The position numbers were made by a program, and so were the translations under genes. Of a stretch of 64,000 nucleotides of DNA, positions 11,596 through 23,848 are shown piece by piece. The stretch's first letter is position 1. Every line of letters starts with the position of its first letter. A model generated the notes under the pieces. It had not been told where the DNA came from. It did no database searches and saw only the letters and a list, made by a program, of their open reading frames with translations. The DNA is taken from NCBI RefSeq assembly GCF_003473485.1, contig NC_053048.1, forward strand, positions 40,730,755-40,794,754. Direction: 5' to 3'. Source of the stretch: Medicago truncatula (taxonomy: Eukaryota > Streptophyta > Magnoliopsida > Fabales > Fabaceae).

Positions 11596-12670
11596 AAGGA
11601 CAACTTTGCCTGGATTCAGTTTTGTACAAGTATATCTATCGGTTTAATCTCCAGGAACGTAATTATGGGTGTTACAGTTGCTCAAGAAATATTGCTTCCA
11701 AGTTTCCTTTTAAGGGGGAATTAGTATTATGAGATTTTGAATTATGATTTCAGATTTTTATGCCCTTGCATTGCTTTGGTAGAGATGACTAAATTTTCTC
11801 AGGTACCATGTTTCTGAAAGGACCTCGAGTGAGTTGCAATTGATCAAGTGTTTGGCACCTGGAGTTAGGAGAATCAGTGTGTACTCTTAAATTAAGATAT
11901 TATATTATAATCTCGTAATTCCTTCATCAAATGTTTTAGATAATTTCTGAAAGTTGTAATCCACAGCTTAACATTAACACTCGGGCCACGACATTATTGA
12001 TTTGTTTATTTTGTTATTCTTGGGGGTCGAGTGCATGTATTATGGGGTCAATATAAATAAATTTTCAACAAGTTTTTATAACAGAAGAAAATGCATTCAC
12101 CAATAAAAATAAGAAAAATAAACAGGACTTCAAAGTTTCTTCTTGCAAACATGTGACATTCTGGTACAAATTAAAATAGACGAGTCTTGTGTGAAAGTAT
12201 AATCTATGGAAACTGGAAAGATGGAGTAGTTAGAGTTATTGGCAATGCAGTACCGTAGCAGGTACGACATGGCTAGAACTAGAAATATAAAATATAAGCA
12301 TCTTTGCCGTTTTTTAATGCAGTAGTGTGTGAATTTGCGACTGCATCAAATCCAGATCCATGTATGATATGCATACAAATGTATAATACACACACATAAG
12401 TTAAAGATGACACAACATTATGAGATATTATGATTCATTAAAGTGGTACTCATGATTATTTTATAATTGTATTCGAAGTATTCAAAACTTTAATGTGAAA
12501 TACAATGTCATTTAAATGTTTAGTATATCAAATTCAAATCCTTGTTGAATAAGATTCTCTTTAAGTATGCATTCAAATGTAAAATAGCAAATCTGAAAAA
12601 GATTTTCTTAATGCACTGCAGGTCTGCACCACTTTTTTTTAGGTGAAATTCTTTTTAAATCAATCAAGGT
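11596..12670. other. GrpE 3' UTR and intergenic DNA
   Basis: AT-rich sequence after the GrpE stop, with no ORF, tRNA or repeat that I can identify before the palindrome begins. Confidence 0.5.
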
Positions 12671-12707
12671 GAGGCCTAGATTACCCTCTCTTGTTTATAG
12701 GGTAATT

Positions 12708-13368
12708 TAGGGATGGCAATGGGTAGGGTACTATAGTATCGATTTCCATACCCGCGTTTGCAAAAAATGTCCGTACCCGTGCCCGTACCCTCGTGGGCAA
12801 CACCTTTAGTGCCCTTCCCCATACCGTATGGGCACATAAGTGCCCATACCCGCACCCATTATCCGCACTTTAGCCATTGAAAGATAATAAAAATCACCAC
12901 ACTTGAAATAAAACTATGATCCAAATTTTTTTAAATCAACTTACGAAATAATATGAATCGTAATGTTTAACCAAATAAAAAAACATCCAAATTATTCCTG
13001 GAAAGAAAAAAAATAGATACCTTACATCAGTTATACGTTAAAAAGTAGTAGTTGCATATTAAAATCATAATAAATTGTTACTAAAGTTTTTATTAATCTG
13101 TTTTAGGTTTAATGTTAGACTTAAATAGTTAAATTTATTAATTAACTGTACAACAAAAATGAATAAATTATTTATAATATTATATAAATACATATATGCG
13201 GGTTGCGGGGCTGGGTAGTACAGTGTCCATACCCGTGCACATACCCATATAAATTTGCGGGTAATTACCCATACCCAAGCCCGGATCCATGAAAGCGTGG
13301 TTTTACCCTACCCAAAGCGGGTATTTTTTGCAGGTGCCCATAGGGTCTGGGTCCAATTGCCATCCCTA
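12708..13368. mobile_element. hAT-like nonautonomous element inserted in palindrome arm 1
   Basis: Terminal inverted repeats TAGGGATGGCAAT and ATTGCCATCCCTA are flanked on both sides by GTAATT. The interior repeats 'CCCATACCCG' and 'GCGGGTA' motifs on both strands, as in the plant family with GGGATGGCAAT ends. Arm 2 has an uninterrupted AGGGTATTTACCCC equivalent at about 16594-16607, which is the empty site. Confidence 0.85.
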
Positions 13369-13583
13369 GTAATTACCCTTTCAAGATATCAACCAATCAA
13401 AATGTAATATACAAATGTAACATTAAATGTCAAATAAATAAGTCAATTTTTCTATAAAAAAAAAAATCAATTTTAATAAGGTAACTTTTAATTTTTAATT
13501 AATTATATTTAGGTATACAATCTTAATTAATTTACACTATATAACTTGCAACAATTAAAATTTCACATCAAATTCAACTCATG

Positions 13584-14366
13584 AGGGCTGCGTTTGGTAA
13601 CACGAATAAGCTAGCTTATAGCTTGTTGGACTACCTTATAAGCATGTTTTGATATAATAAGATGTGTTTGGTAAAAAACTTTTTTCACTAGCTTATAGCG
13701 TTTTTTGAGAAGCTATTTCAAGTAGCTTTTGAGCTTATAACTGGTAGTTTTTTATATTTTCTTCCAATTTTAACCCTATTAATTTAATTTAATTTAATTA
13801 TTTTTTTAATAAAACAACATGTTCATGGCTTAAAAAATAATGGCCAAGTTCATAACTTATTTTTTAATAAAACAACTGCCACATTTTCTCCTTTGAAAAA
13901 AACCGTCATGCTTTATTTTATTTTTTAATGAACGCTTTATATACAACATCTCTATCCAAAATTATCTAGAAGAATATGATATTCTAGATATGGAAAAAAA
14001 TCTGGATAGAAAGTATTTCAATTGGATGGGAATGAATGTAAAAAGGAAAAAGACTTCTAGACCGAAGGATAAATATTTCTTGAAAGAAATGTTTTATATT
14101 TAATTATAACTAGCGTACGGTATATTGTAAAATTTTATATATTCTTGCTTGTATTTTTTTTCACTTTCCTCTTATTTTTGGGATTAATAAAAGTAGAGAT
14201 CAATGAGCTTTTGCCCTCTTTTGTACAAAAGAAAAAAAAAAACAGAGATCAAAATTGTCGGTGAAATTTTATTGGAGACTAAAACCAAAAATTTGAATAT
14301 TTATAGGGATCCAAAACATAGTTAACCATAAATTAAAATATTAAAAAATAAATACATTAGAAAAAA

Positions 14367-14419
<53 letters not shown>

Positions 14420-14581
14420 TTTTATGTCATTTGATACTTATCAGCCACTTCAACAACTAATTTTACCAAACACTTCAATTTTAACAAACCATCTTTTCAG
14501 CTATAAGCTATCAGTTATAAGACATCAGCTATAAGTTTGTTTTTCAGCTAGCTTAAAGCTTATTTTTACCAAACACACCCC
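13584..14581. mobile_element. MITE-like element in palindrome arm 1
   Basis: Begins GCTGCGTTTGGTAACACG with AATAAGCTAGCTTATAGC and ends AAGCTTATTTTTACCAAACACACCCC, so it has long inverted ends rich in AGCTTATA. The interior contains a (TA)n run at about 14371-14418. The mirrored copy in arm 2 shows it was present before the arms were inverted. Confidence 0.7.
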
Positions 14582-15492
14582 ACATACGTTCATAAATTTT
14601 GTTCCATTCCAAAACCTAGAACTCACATAACGTGCAATTTCTTCTTCATTCTTCTTCCCATTTGTTCAATTCTCTCGTTCGAGAATTGCCATCATTTCCA
14701 ATTATCGTGTCGTTGTCGTCCTTTTGATTTCAGACATTGTGAGAATCAGTTTTGTTTCCATAATTACATCAGGTATCGTGACTTGATTTTACTTCTTGAT
14801 TTGATTGTTCTTTTCGTTTCTTTCTCACTACTATCGTGACTTGATTGCAACCATTTCACACTTATAATACGACATTGGTGACTTTCAACTTTGACATGAA
14901 TTTCAATGATGCTTCCATTTTTATTTGGGTTTTGAGTTTGATTGAGTTGTTTGAGATTATATAAATTGTATTTTATCACACATATTTTGTCTTTGATTAA
15001 GATAAATGGATCTTCAATGCGTTGATTATTAATTTTATTTTTGGTACAATATTGATTATTAAATTTACTTTTGGAATTTGTTTTATTCAAATCATTATAC
15101 TATGTTGTTATGTTGTTTCTGTTCCTGGTGAATTTTGTGTTGCTGAAATGAACAGTTGTTGAGATTGTGAACAAGGTGTGAGGTTGGTTAAAGTTATGGA
15201 AGAGAAGACAAAGTGAAATAAATAAATAATAAATAATGTTAATACAAACATGAATTTCATAAGATGAGCGTTAATTCGTGAGCAATTCGTGGATATAGCT
15301 TTTGGAAACAACACCGATTCTCACAATGTCTGGAATATTCAAATGGACAACAACGATTCTCACGATAGTTGGAAACGACGACAATTCTAGAATGAGAGAA
15401 TTGAAGAATCAAGATGGAAAGAAGAATGAAGAAGAAATTACACGTTATGTGTGTTCTAGGTTTTGGAATGGAACAAAATTTATGAACGTATG

Positions 15493-15659
15493 TGGGGTGT
15501 GTTTAGTAAAAATAAGCTATAAGCTAGCTGAAAAACTAGCTTATAGCTGATGTCTTATAACTGATAGCTTATAGTTGAAAAGATAGTTTATTAAAATTGA
15601 AATGTTTGATAAAATTAGCTGTTGAAGTGGCTGATAAATATAAAATGACATAAAAGGAC

Positions 15660-15695
<36 letters not shown>

Positions 15696-16385
15696 CATAT
15701 CAAGTGAGAGGAGTGTTATTATGAGAGAGAGACATTTTTTCTAATGTATTTATTTTTTAATATTTTAATTTACGGTTAACTATGTTTTGGATCCCTATAA
15801 AAATTTAAACTTTTGATTTTAGTCTCCAATAAAATTTCACCAACAATTTTGATCTCTGTCTTTTTTTTTTTTTTTTTTTTTGTACAAAAGATGGCAAAAG
15901 CTCATTGATCTCTACTTTTATGAATCCCAAAAATAAGAGGAAAGTGGAAAAAAATGCAAGCAAGAATATATAAAATTTTACAACGTACCGTAAGCTAGTT
16001 ATAGTTAAATATAAAGCATTTCTTTTAAGAAATATATATAAAGTGTTCATTAAAAAATAAAATAAAACATGACAATTTTTTTAAAGGAGAAAACGTGGCA
16101 GTTGTTTTATTAAAAAATAAGCTATGAACTTGACCGTTATTTTTAAGCCATGAACATGTTGTTTTATTAAAAAATAATTAAATTAAATTAATAGGGTTAA
16201 AATTGGAAGAAAATATAAAAAACTACCAGCTATAAGCTCAAAAGCTACTTGAAATAGCTTATCAAAAAACGCTATAAGCTAGTGAAAAAAGCTTTTTACC
16301 AAACACATCTTATTATATCAAAACAAGCTTATAAGCTAGTCTAACAAGCTATAAGCTAGCTTATTCGTGTCACCAAACACAACCA
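15493..16385. mobile_element. MITE-like element in palindrome arm 2 (inverse copy)
   Basis: Begins GGGGTGTGTTTAGTAAAAAT and ends CTTATTCGTGTCACCAAACACAACC. It is the reverse complement of the element in arm 1, with (TA)n at about 15660-15693 in the matching place. Confidence 0.7.
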
Positions 16386-16734
16386 TGATGTGTTGAATTT
16401 GATGTGAAATGTTAATTGTTACAAGTCCTATAGTGTAAATTAATTAAGATTGTATACCTAAATACAATTAAATAAAAATTAAAAGTTACCTTATTAAAAT
16501 TGATTTTTATTTTTTTTATAGAAAAATTAACTCATTTATTTGACATTTAATGTTACATTTGTATATTATATTTTGATTGGTTGGTATCTTGAAGGGGTAA
16601 ATACCCTCTAAACAAGAGAGGGTAATGTAGAAAAAACCATCCATCAATGGTTTAATTATTTATATCTTAAGTGTGCAACATACATGAAAATATTTAAACC
16701 ATTTACATCTTCACAGTAGCTAGAAGAAGTGGAA

Positions 16735-19700
16735 ATGGGATCAGAAGAGCTAAACAAGAACCTTTTGCAGCATCAAAATACTTCAGAGGAGGAAGAAGAG
16801 CCACTAAGGAAAAGAGTATGGAAAGAAAGCAAGAAGTTGTGGATAGTAGCAGGCCCTGCCATGTTCACTAGGTTTTCAACATTTGGTATCATGATAGTTA
16901 CTCAATCCTTCATTGGTTACATTGGTTCAACCGAGTTAGCTGCCTATTCCCTTGTTATGACTGTCCTAGTCAGATTTGCAAATGGTATTCTGGTAAGTCA
17001 ATACATTTGTAGTCAAGGACGACTTTTTAAAATCTTGCTTTTTGTTATATCTTGTAACTATTATTATGTTTGGTGTTCACAAAAGTGTTGGTGTTCATAT
17101 TAACTATCGGTGTTTCATATTAACTAATAGAATTGTGATTAAATTCAAATACTATTGATGTGACCTCAATCGCAGTTATACTATAGACATAAAAAACCGT
17201 GATGTTGAGAACATGGATATATTTATAGTCATAGACATCTTTTATAAATCTTATTTTTTAAGTTATATCTTAAATGTATTTAGGGAGTGTGTCCATATAA
17301 ATATGCATCGAGTCACAATGTTTAAGATCTTTTAAAAAAGTTAAACTTTGCGTTCAAAATTTAGACCATTTGCTTATTTATTGGACAGTTCAGATGTGAC
17401 TTAGCGTGTGCGTTATCACTAAACAAAATCTAAATGTAAGATCAGAAATCTACTAAAATTACTAACGTTTATTTTTTTAATTTTTTTTTTTGCAAATTGA
17501 AAATTGTAGCTAGGTATGGCAAGTGCATTGGAAACACTATGTGGACAAGCATATGGAGCAAAACAATATGATATGCTAGGAGTATATCTTCAAAGATCAT
17601 GAATAGTTTTATTCATAACCTCAATTTTTCTTCTTCCAATATACATTTTTACCACTCCAATTTTAGAGGCACTTGGCCAAGATAAAAGTATTGCACATGC
17701 TGCAGGAAGCATTTCAATATGGTCAATAGGTATAGTATTTGCTTTCTCTGCATCATTTACTTGCCAAATGTTCCTACAAGCACAGAGCAAGAACAAGATT
17801 ATTGCTTACCTTGCAGCAGTTTCAATTTCAATACATGTTTTTATGTCATGGCTTTTAACTGTTAAGTTCAAGTTTGGGGTTAATGGTGCAATGACATCAA
17901 TCCTTTTGGCTTATTGGATACCCAATTTGGGTCAGCTTGTTTTTATCATGACCAAATGTCCTGATACATGGAAGGGTTTCTCATTTTTGGCCTTCAAAGA
18001 TCTTTGGCCTGTTATCAAGCTTTCTTTGTCTTCTGGAGTTATGTTATGGTAAGAGTTTGAGCAATTTTTGTAATCAATTTTGGTTACTATTTCTCATAAA
18101 GTATGTGATATGAATATAATTACATATGTTGCCCTATAGTGTAGTTTTTTTTACTAACTATAGTGTAGTTGTATCTATTAGTTTTATATTGCATGATGAA
18201 AGGCCAAAAATATTGTTGCAATAAAAGAGACATTAGGACTAACATAAATTTATGGTTCCTTTTACAGTCTTGAAATATGGTACAACACAGTTTTGATTCT
18301 TCTAACAGGAAACATGGAAAATGCTGAGATTTCCATAGATGCTCTATCCATATGGTACCACATTTCATTTCTAATTCATATTCTTACTTTTACATTTGCT
18401 TCAATTTAGTACTAAGGGACAAAATCGCCATGGTTTTTAATGTTTAAACTAATTTATTGATTTAATCAAATTATCATTTTTTGCAGCCTCAACATCAATG
18501 GCTTGGAAACGATGATAGCCCTAGGTTTCTTTGCTGCAGCTGGGTAATTGTGATCACAATTTTATTTATCGTCAAATACGCTTTTTTTTTTTTTTCTAAA
18601 AAAAAAACATTGTTTATAAATAATTTAAACTCCGTTTTTTGCAATTACGTCAAACTCTTCTTAACGCATATCATGGACATTAACTATTTTTTATATACTT
18701 TTTTATATTTTATAATACTGTTTATTGAGAAGTGAGCAATGCTATTCATCCCGAAAGAATCACGAGAAAATCCAGCGAAGATTTCCTGAGCGGTTATTTA
18801 CTTTGTCTTTTTCTTAAACTGTATCCATGATTTCCACGTTTTTCGAAAATGAAAAAATTTAATTGGTCAAAAGCTTCTCGTAATTCTTTCGGGATGAATA
18901 GCACTGCTCTTGTTTTAAATTACATTAATTTTTTTCAGTGTTAGGGTGGCAAACGAACTTGGAGGAGGGGATTCGAAGGCAGCAAAATTTTCCATTGTGA
19001 TAACACTGCTGACATCATTTTTCATAGGATTTGTGCTATTCTTGATCTTTCTATTCCTAAAGGAAAGACTTGCTTACATTTTCACCCCAGACCCAGATGT
19101 GGCTAAAGCAGTTGGTGATTTATCACCTTTGTTGTCAATCTCCATATTGTTGAACAGTGTTCAACCTGTGCTATCTGGTAAATAAATATTGTTATTGTTT
19201 ATTGGTTCAGTTATTTTTGTTACATATCTTGAACTTTATTTTAGTCTTAATATTAGAGACATGTTATTTAGACACACCATGGTCGGACAACGTATCTAAC
19301 ACCGTATAAAATACAATTCGAATATGTGTAATGTTGGCATCACTTAGGGAGATAAAACAAAATAATGTTGGAATCAATTTGACATGTTTTCTCGTATACT
19401 ATATTGCGTAAATTTAATAGTCAAATAAACGTGTTATAAATTAAAGTTTTCTCATGCACCTCACATGCAATTTATTGCTTCTTTATATTTTTATAAAAAA
19501 GTAAATTTATATATCCTCCCAATGGATTCATATCTTCATCTAAAATCTCAAGATACTAGCAGAGGTGCATGAGAAAGATTGTAGACTTAATTAAAAAAAG
19601 ATGTTGGAGGGGGGTCAACGACCGTCAACATTGGAGCTCCATTGATTGTTGTTGTGGAGTTGCTTTAAATGCACTGAACTCCTTCGTGGGTCGCTAAAGC

Positions 19701-20907
19701 ACCGTCGCAAACTGCTGTCGTTGGCCGTCGTGCTTTGGTGTTGACTAACATTGACCTCCACCACTTTATTATTATTTTTTGGTCAATAGACGAAATGACA
19801 AACATCGTCTAAAACATACACCTACAACTTAAGGTTTCAAGTTCAAATTCGAATGAAGGTATCCAACCTAACAATATCGATATTGTCAGTTGAGCTAGAT
19901 CTTTCAGACTCCATCACTCTATTATAATACTATTAGACTAAATTATAATATTTAATATTTTTAAACTAATAAAAAAAAACCTTAAAAACACAGAATAATT
20001 TTTAAACAGAATCCTTTTTTTATATTTGTTTTTATATTTAAAAATATATTATTTTTCCTTTTAATTTTTTTAAATAATATACATTTATAGATGAATTGAA
20101 TGAAATCCGTCCATTAAAAATATGATAATTTATGGATTAGATGGTTTTTATGTCTAGTGGATGAATCGAATTTGAATTTTGAATGGATTTATGGATATTG
20201 TTTTGTTCCATCCATTACTCTAGGTATTAGGTATATGAATATGAGTTACATATATCTTATATATTCGTCATATAAAAGTTGGAAATCACATATACATGTA
20301 GTGTTGATCATTTCCGTTAATATCATAGATGAGATGTGAATACCTAATTGCTAAATATGAATGTTGGTTTGAGTATAGGAGTTGCTGTTGGAGCTGGCTG
20401 GCAAAGCGTTGCAGCATATGTAAACATAGGCTCCTATTACCTAATTGGGATTCCTATTGGAGTTTTGCTTGGTAATCTTCTCCATTTACAAGTTAAGGTA
20501 ATTAATTTCACATTTACATGAAAAAAGATAATTAGTGATATATATTTTTTATTGCACTACATTATTATAATTTAGTAAATATGTGGGTTCCTTACTTTGA
20601 AAATATAATTTAGTAAATATAGGATATTGTTGGTTCTAAAATTTGGTGACATTTGCAGGGTGTTTGGATTGGAATGTTGTTTGGAATTTTTGTTCAAACC
20701 ATAATGCTTATGATTATCACATTCAAAACTGACTGGAACAAGCAGGTAATGAATTAAGTTACTAATGTCTTTATAACTGTGAAATTGATATTCGTTTCTA
20801 AAAATTACATATGGATTTTACAGGTTGAGATTGCTCGAAATCGTGTTAATAAATGGGCTGTAGTGGATAAAGATGAATCAAACAACACATCAAGGATATC
20901 TAGCTAA
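16735..20907 (+). pseudogene. MATE/DETOXIFICATION transporter, copy 1, with a nonsense codon
   Basis: Exons 16735-16992, 17510-18048, 18268-18354, 18487-18543, 18939-19177, 20379-20497, 20659-20745 and 20824-20907 total 1470 nt (489 codons plus stop). All join in frame apart from one lesion. At 17600-17602 the QRSW tryptophan codon (TGG in the other three copies) is TGA, so translation stops after 116 residues, early in a 12-helix protein. Otherwise the family pattern is present: RFSTFGI helix 1, [19 protein letters not shown], and a GW motif in exon 4. The MATE family (DTX clade with QRSWIV) exports or sequesters metabolites by proton or sodium antiport. Everything after the stop is well preserved, so the mutation is recent, or it is a sequencing error or segregating allele. 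Exon 4 ends GCTGG where paralogues have GCTAG or GCAAG (Ser to Gly). An ATATTTAAAC box lies 36 nt before the ATG, as in copy 2. Confidence 0.85.
18733..18909. mobile_element. Short MITE in MATE copy 1 intron 4
   Basis: Terminal inverted repeats of about 33 bp: GAGCAATGCTATTCATCCCG at the left and CGGGATGAATAGCACTGCTC at the right, each continuing through GAAAGAAT(C/T)ACGAGAA. 177 bp long, non-coding. Absent from intron 4 of copies 2, 3 and 4. Confidence 0.85.
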
Positions 20908-21558
20908 AGAATATCAAGAATGAAAAGAAAGATATATAAGGAAATAGAACTCACGAAAGAAATTCTAATAAGGAGAGAAATAAAAAGAAATTGTTGTCAG
21001 TGTGATTTTTATTTTTATTGTTTTCAATTCGATTATGAATTAATTCAAATTGAAGAGATTTCATGATCTTATAGTTAATAATGTTCTACAACCACTGCAA
21101 TCTGTGCAGTACTATATAGGATCTATTTCTCGATGTCTTTGCATTCTGAAACTTACATTACATTTCATATGTTCCATTTTGTTTTACGGTTGTACTCGGA
21201 CCAAAACTATATGCTTCTAAAGCTTGTCCTAAGTCATTATTAACTATGTTTATAAAATTTGTCTCTTAAATTTCTAAACTCTCATTTACTTTCTCTCTTC
21301 TCTTAAGTCATCACAGTGTTGACTTTAGGATGTGATGTGCAAGTACAATCATATAATGTTTGATCAGAAGGGCCAAAATCGAATTGGAATAAGAATAACA
21401 ACCACTTGTGTTGCATGATGGGAATTTATGCAAGATCTCTTTGATAATATGCATGCCATCATATTCTGTTCTTTCTAGATTCTGAAGCATTATGCAACAA
21501 ATGGATATCTCCAAAACTGGAAATATTTATTTATTCTCCATAGGATTTGGGAATCTTA

Positions 21559-21922
21559 GAGCATCCACAATGGAATAGTCTTAAACATTTAAGATCTGGT
21601 ATCTAATACGTACCTCCATTGTGGAAAGAAAAAAAAAAATTGATGGTCTTGAAAGATGCAAGGTCTAAATTAAGACATCATTCTTAAATGGGCCCACATC
21701 ACTTTTTATTAAAATAATAATTAAAAAGTGTATTAAAATTGATAGTGTATTAAATAAATAATATTAGTGGGATCCAATTAGACATTTTGTTAGAGGGTAT
21801 TCATTGAAGTGGTTGAGTACCTATTAAATACTATTATTAAAAAATTATTAAAAAGTGATGTGTCAGCGTAGAATCCATTTAAAACCTTAAAAATGAGAGT
21901 CTCTTTTGTATTGTGAATGCTC
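21559..21922. mobile_element. Tourist-like (PIF/Harbinger) MITE
   Basis: Ends GAGCATCCACAATGG and TTGTGAATGCTC, with TTA directly flanking both sides, the 3-bp target duplication of PIF/Harbinger elements. 364 bp, non-coding. Confidence 0.8.
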
Positions 21923-22379
21923 TTAAAATTCCTAATGTCCTTCTCCCTTGTCACAGTGTCCAATTCATTTGGGACCTTTGTAATCATAATTACAGGATGT
22001 TTCTATAGTCCTACTCCTACTCCTAGTAGGATCAGTGTGAGTCCCCTCCATTACTTAGAAAGTAATTTGAGTTGCACAATCATTCACGTTACACACACAG
22101 TAGTGATTACAGACACAATATGGAGTACAGTAGCCTTTTACGCACTCCAGTGCAAACTGCCAACAATGTTGACGTGATGAAAACTAGACGACATAGACCA
22201 TTAAAATATCGCAGCCCTTTGTAAGTGCGTTGGAAATATAATTTGTTTGTAACAAGTGGTCCATGCCTCCATGGTTCTTAAACAAGTTTGCAACCATCTT
22301 TTCGCAAGATAAGGTTAATAGTAGTAAGGGAAATATTAAAGAGTACATGTAGGATATTTGTTTCGAAAAATAAGGAATT

Positions 22380-22552
22380 GTTAACGAGTGTCTCAATGCA
22401 TCAGAGACACTGGTTAAGGAATCTTTAAATATATTTCTTTTTGAAAATAATAATTTTTACTTTTTATAAAGTAATATTTACACTTCCTTTTTATAAAAAT
22501 TTAGTTGTTTTTAGTTGCTTAACCGATGTCTTTGGAGCACTCGTTAGCATTT
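22380..22552. mobile_element. Small MITE with GTTAACGAGTG ends
   Basis: GTTAACGAGTGTCTC and GGAGCACTCGTTAGC form the ends. Inside each end is a second small stem (CTGGTTAAGG near 22411, TTGCTTAACCGATG near 22515). Related motifs (GTGCC...GGGCAC next to TTAAGG or GTTA) recur at 33545, 34565, 34615, 34750, 34890, 38717 and 59055, so this is a dispersed family in the window. Confidence 0.6.
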
Positions 22553-22891
22553 TATAAATAAAATAGATATATTATCATGGGAAGTGGTGAAAATGAGTAG
22601 GAGAATTTCTCAAAGTATATATGAGTTTGAGTATTTAGAAAGTTGTAATGATCAGATAGAGATCTTTCAGCGAAATTGTATAATGTTTGACGATTAATTG
22701 AAACAATGAAATCATTATATCTATTTATGCAAAAGCTCTTTTAACCGGTTGTTTTTCTTCATCAAATGACATAAATTTCTTTATAAATAAAATCATTCTA
22801 TGGACAAAAAAAAAGGCATAACAATCATATTTTGATGAGTCAAAATCCTGCCGAAATTAATACTAAATCATTGGCTTAAAAGTTAAAACAT

Positions 22892-23848
22892 TTAAAGACC
22901 CAACCACTAGGCTATTGTATTGGACATATCAAATCAACTTGTGAAACATTTAGGGTCTGTTTGGTAGAGGTGAAATAGAGACGAGAGAGAATGGAACGAG
23001 AGAGTTAGGAGAGAAACATGCAATTTCTACAGTTTGGTGCAGCTGAAAAATTGGAGAGAGAGATTGATTTTGCGTGGGACCCACTAAAATTTGGGTCTCC
23101 CCGTTTATGGGAAGAAAGTGGAAGACAAAGCATGGCTTTTTTAGTATTCCAACTTTGCCCTTGCCATCAACCATTGTAGTGCTCTATTCCAAAACTTTGC
23201 TCTACCGAAACAACACAGTAGATCTGAGATGGAGAAGAAATATTCAATGATGCTCATTTTTTGAGGAAAAGAAAAAGATCTTCAACAATTGTAATGCTAT
23301 ATTTTGAGTGAAATTTATAATTTAAAAACAACTATCTCTTGTTAGATAAATGAAGGAAATGTCAAAGATGCACCGACGAGATAAATGTATTGGCTGGGTC
23401 GGTTTCCACTTCTTTTTTTTTTTACTTGTATATTTGAGTTGAGCTTAAAAAATTAAACTATTAAATTAGTCCAATTAATTAATAATTGAATTACTTCATT
23501 TAATAATTAATTAATCTAATAATGAGTTAAAGTAATATAATTGTTTTTTTAACGATAAAGTAATATAATTATTTAAAATACTCAAAATTATATAAAGTAC
23601 TATTTGAATTACTTAAATCATTTTTATGTGAAATTTTTAATTCAAGGGTATTTTTGTACTTTTCAATATAATCAACATTTCTCTCTTATCTCTTTCTCTT
23701 CTACCAAACAATCCATCAAATCTACTCTATTTCTTACCTTTTTCTCTCTTCTCAAACTCTCTCTTACCTATTTCTCTCTTCACAACTTCTCCTATAAACC
23801 AAACACACCATTAAAGACCAACCGCTAAGCTATTGTATTGGACATATG
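22892..23848. mobile_element. Insertion flanked by about 38-bp direct repeats
   Basis: TTAAAGACC(C)AACC(A/G)CTA(G/A)GCTATTG and then TATTGGACATAT occur at 22892-22929 and 23811-23848. Between them is a sequence with GGGTCTGTTTGGTAGAGG near 22952 and AAACCAAACACACCA near 23796, which look like inverted 'TGTTTGG' ends. About 0.9 kb. The long direct repeats are unusual for a MITE. Confidence 0.6.

Larger units (their letters stand above)
12672..16632. repeat. Long palindrome: two inverted arms around a 0.5-kb centre
   Basis: Arm 1 (about 12672-14765) and arm 2 (about 15301-16632) are reverse complements at every scale I checked. Outer ends: ATTACCCTCTCTTGTTTA against TAAACAAGAGAGGGTAAT. Middle: CATTAAATGTCAAATAAAT against ATTTATTTGACATTTAATG. 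Inner: AGACATTGTGAGAATC against GATTCTCACAATGTCT. Arm 1 is longer because it holds a 661-bp insertion. The centre (14766-15300) is unique AT-rich DNA. The right arm ends about 100 bp before the first MATE start codon. Confidence 0.9.

Noticed and set aside
15302..15550. 82-codon ORF within the palindrome
   Set aside because: Spans the inner arm and a MITE end, with no counterpart frame in the mirrored arm.
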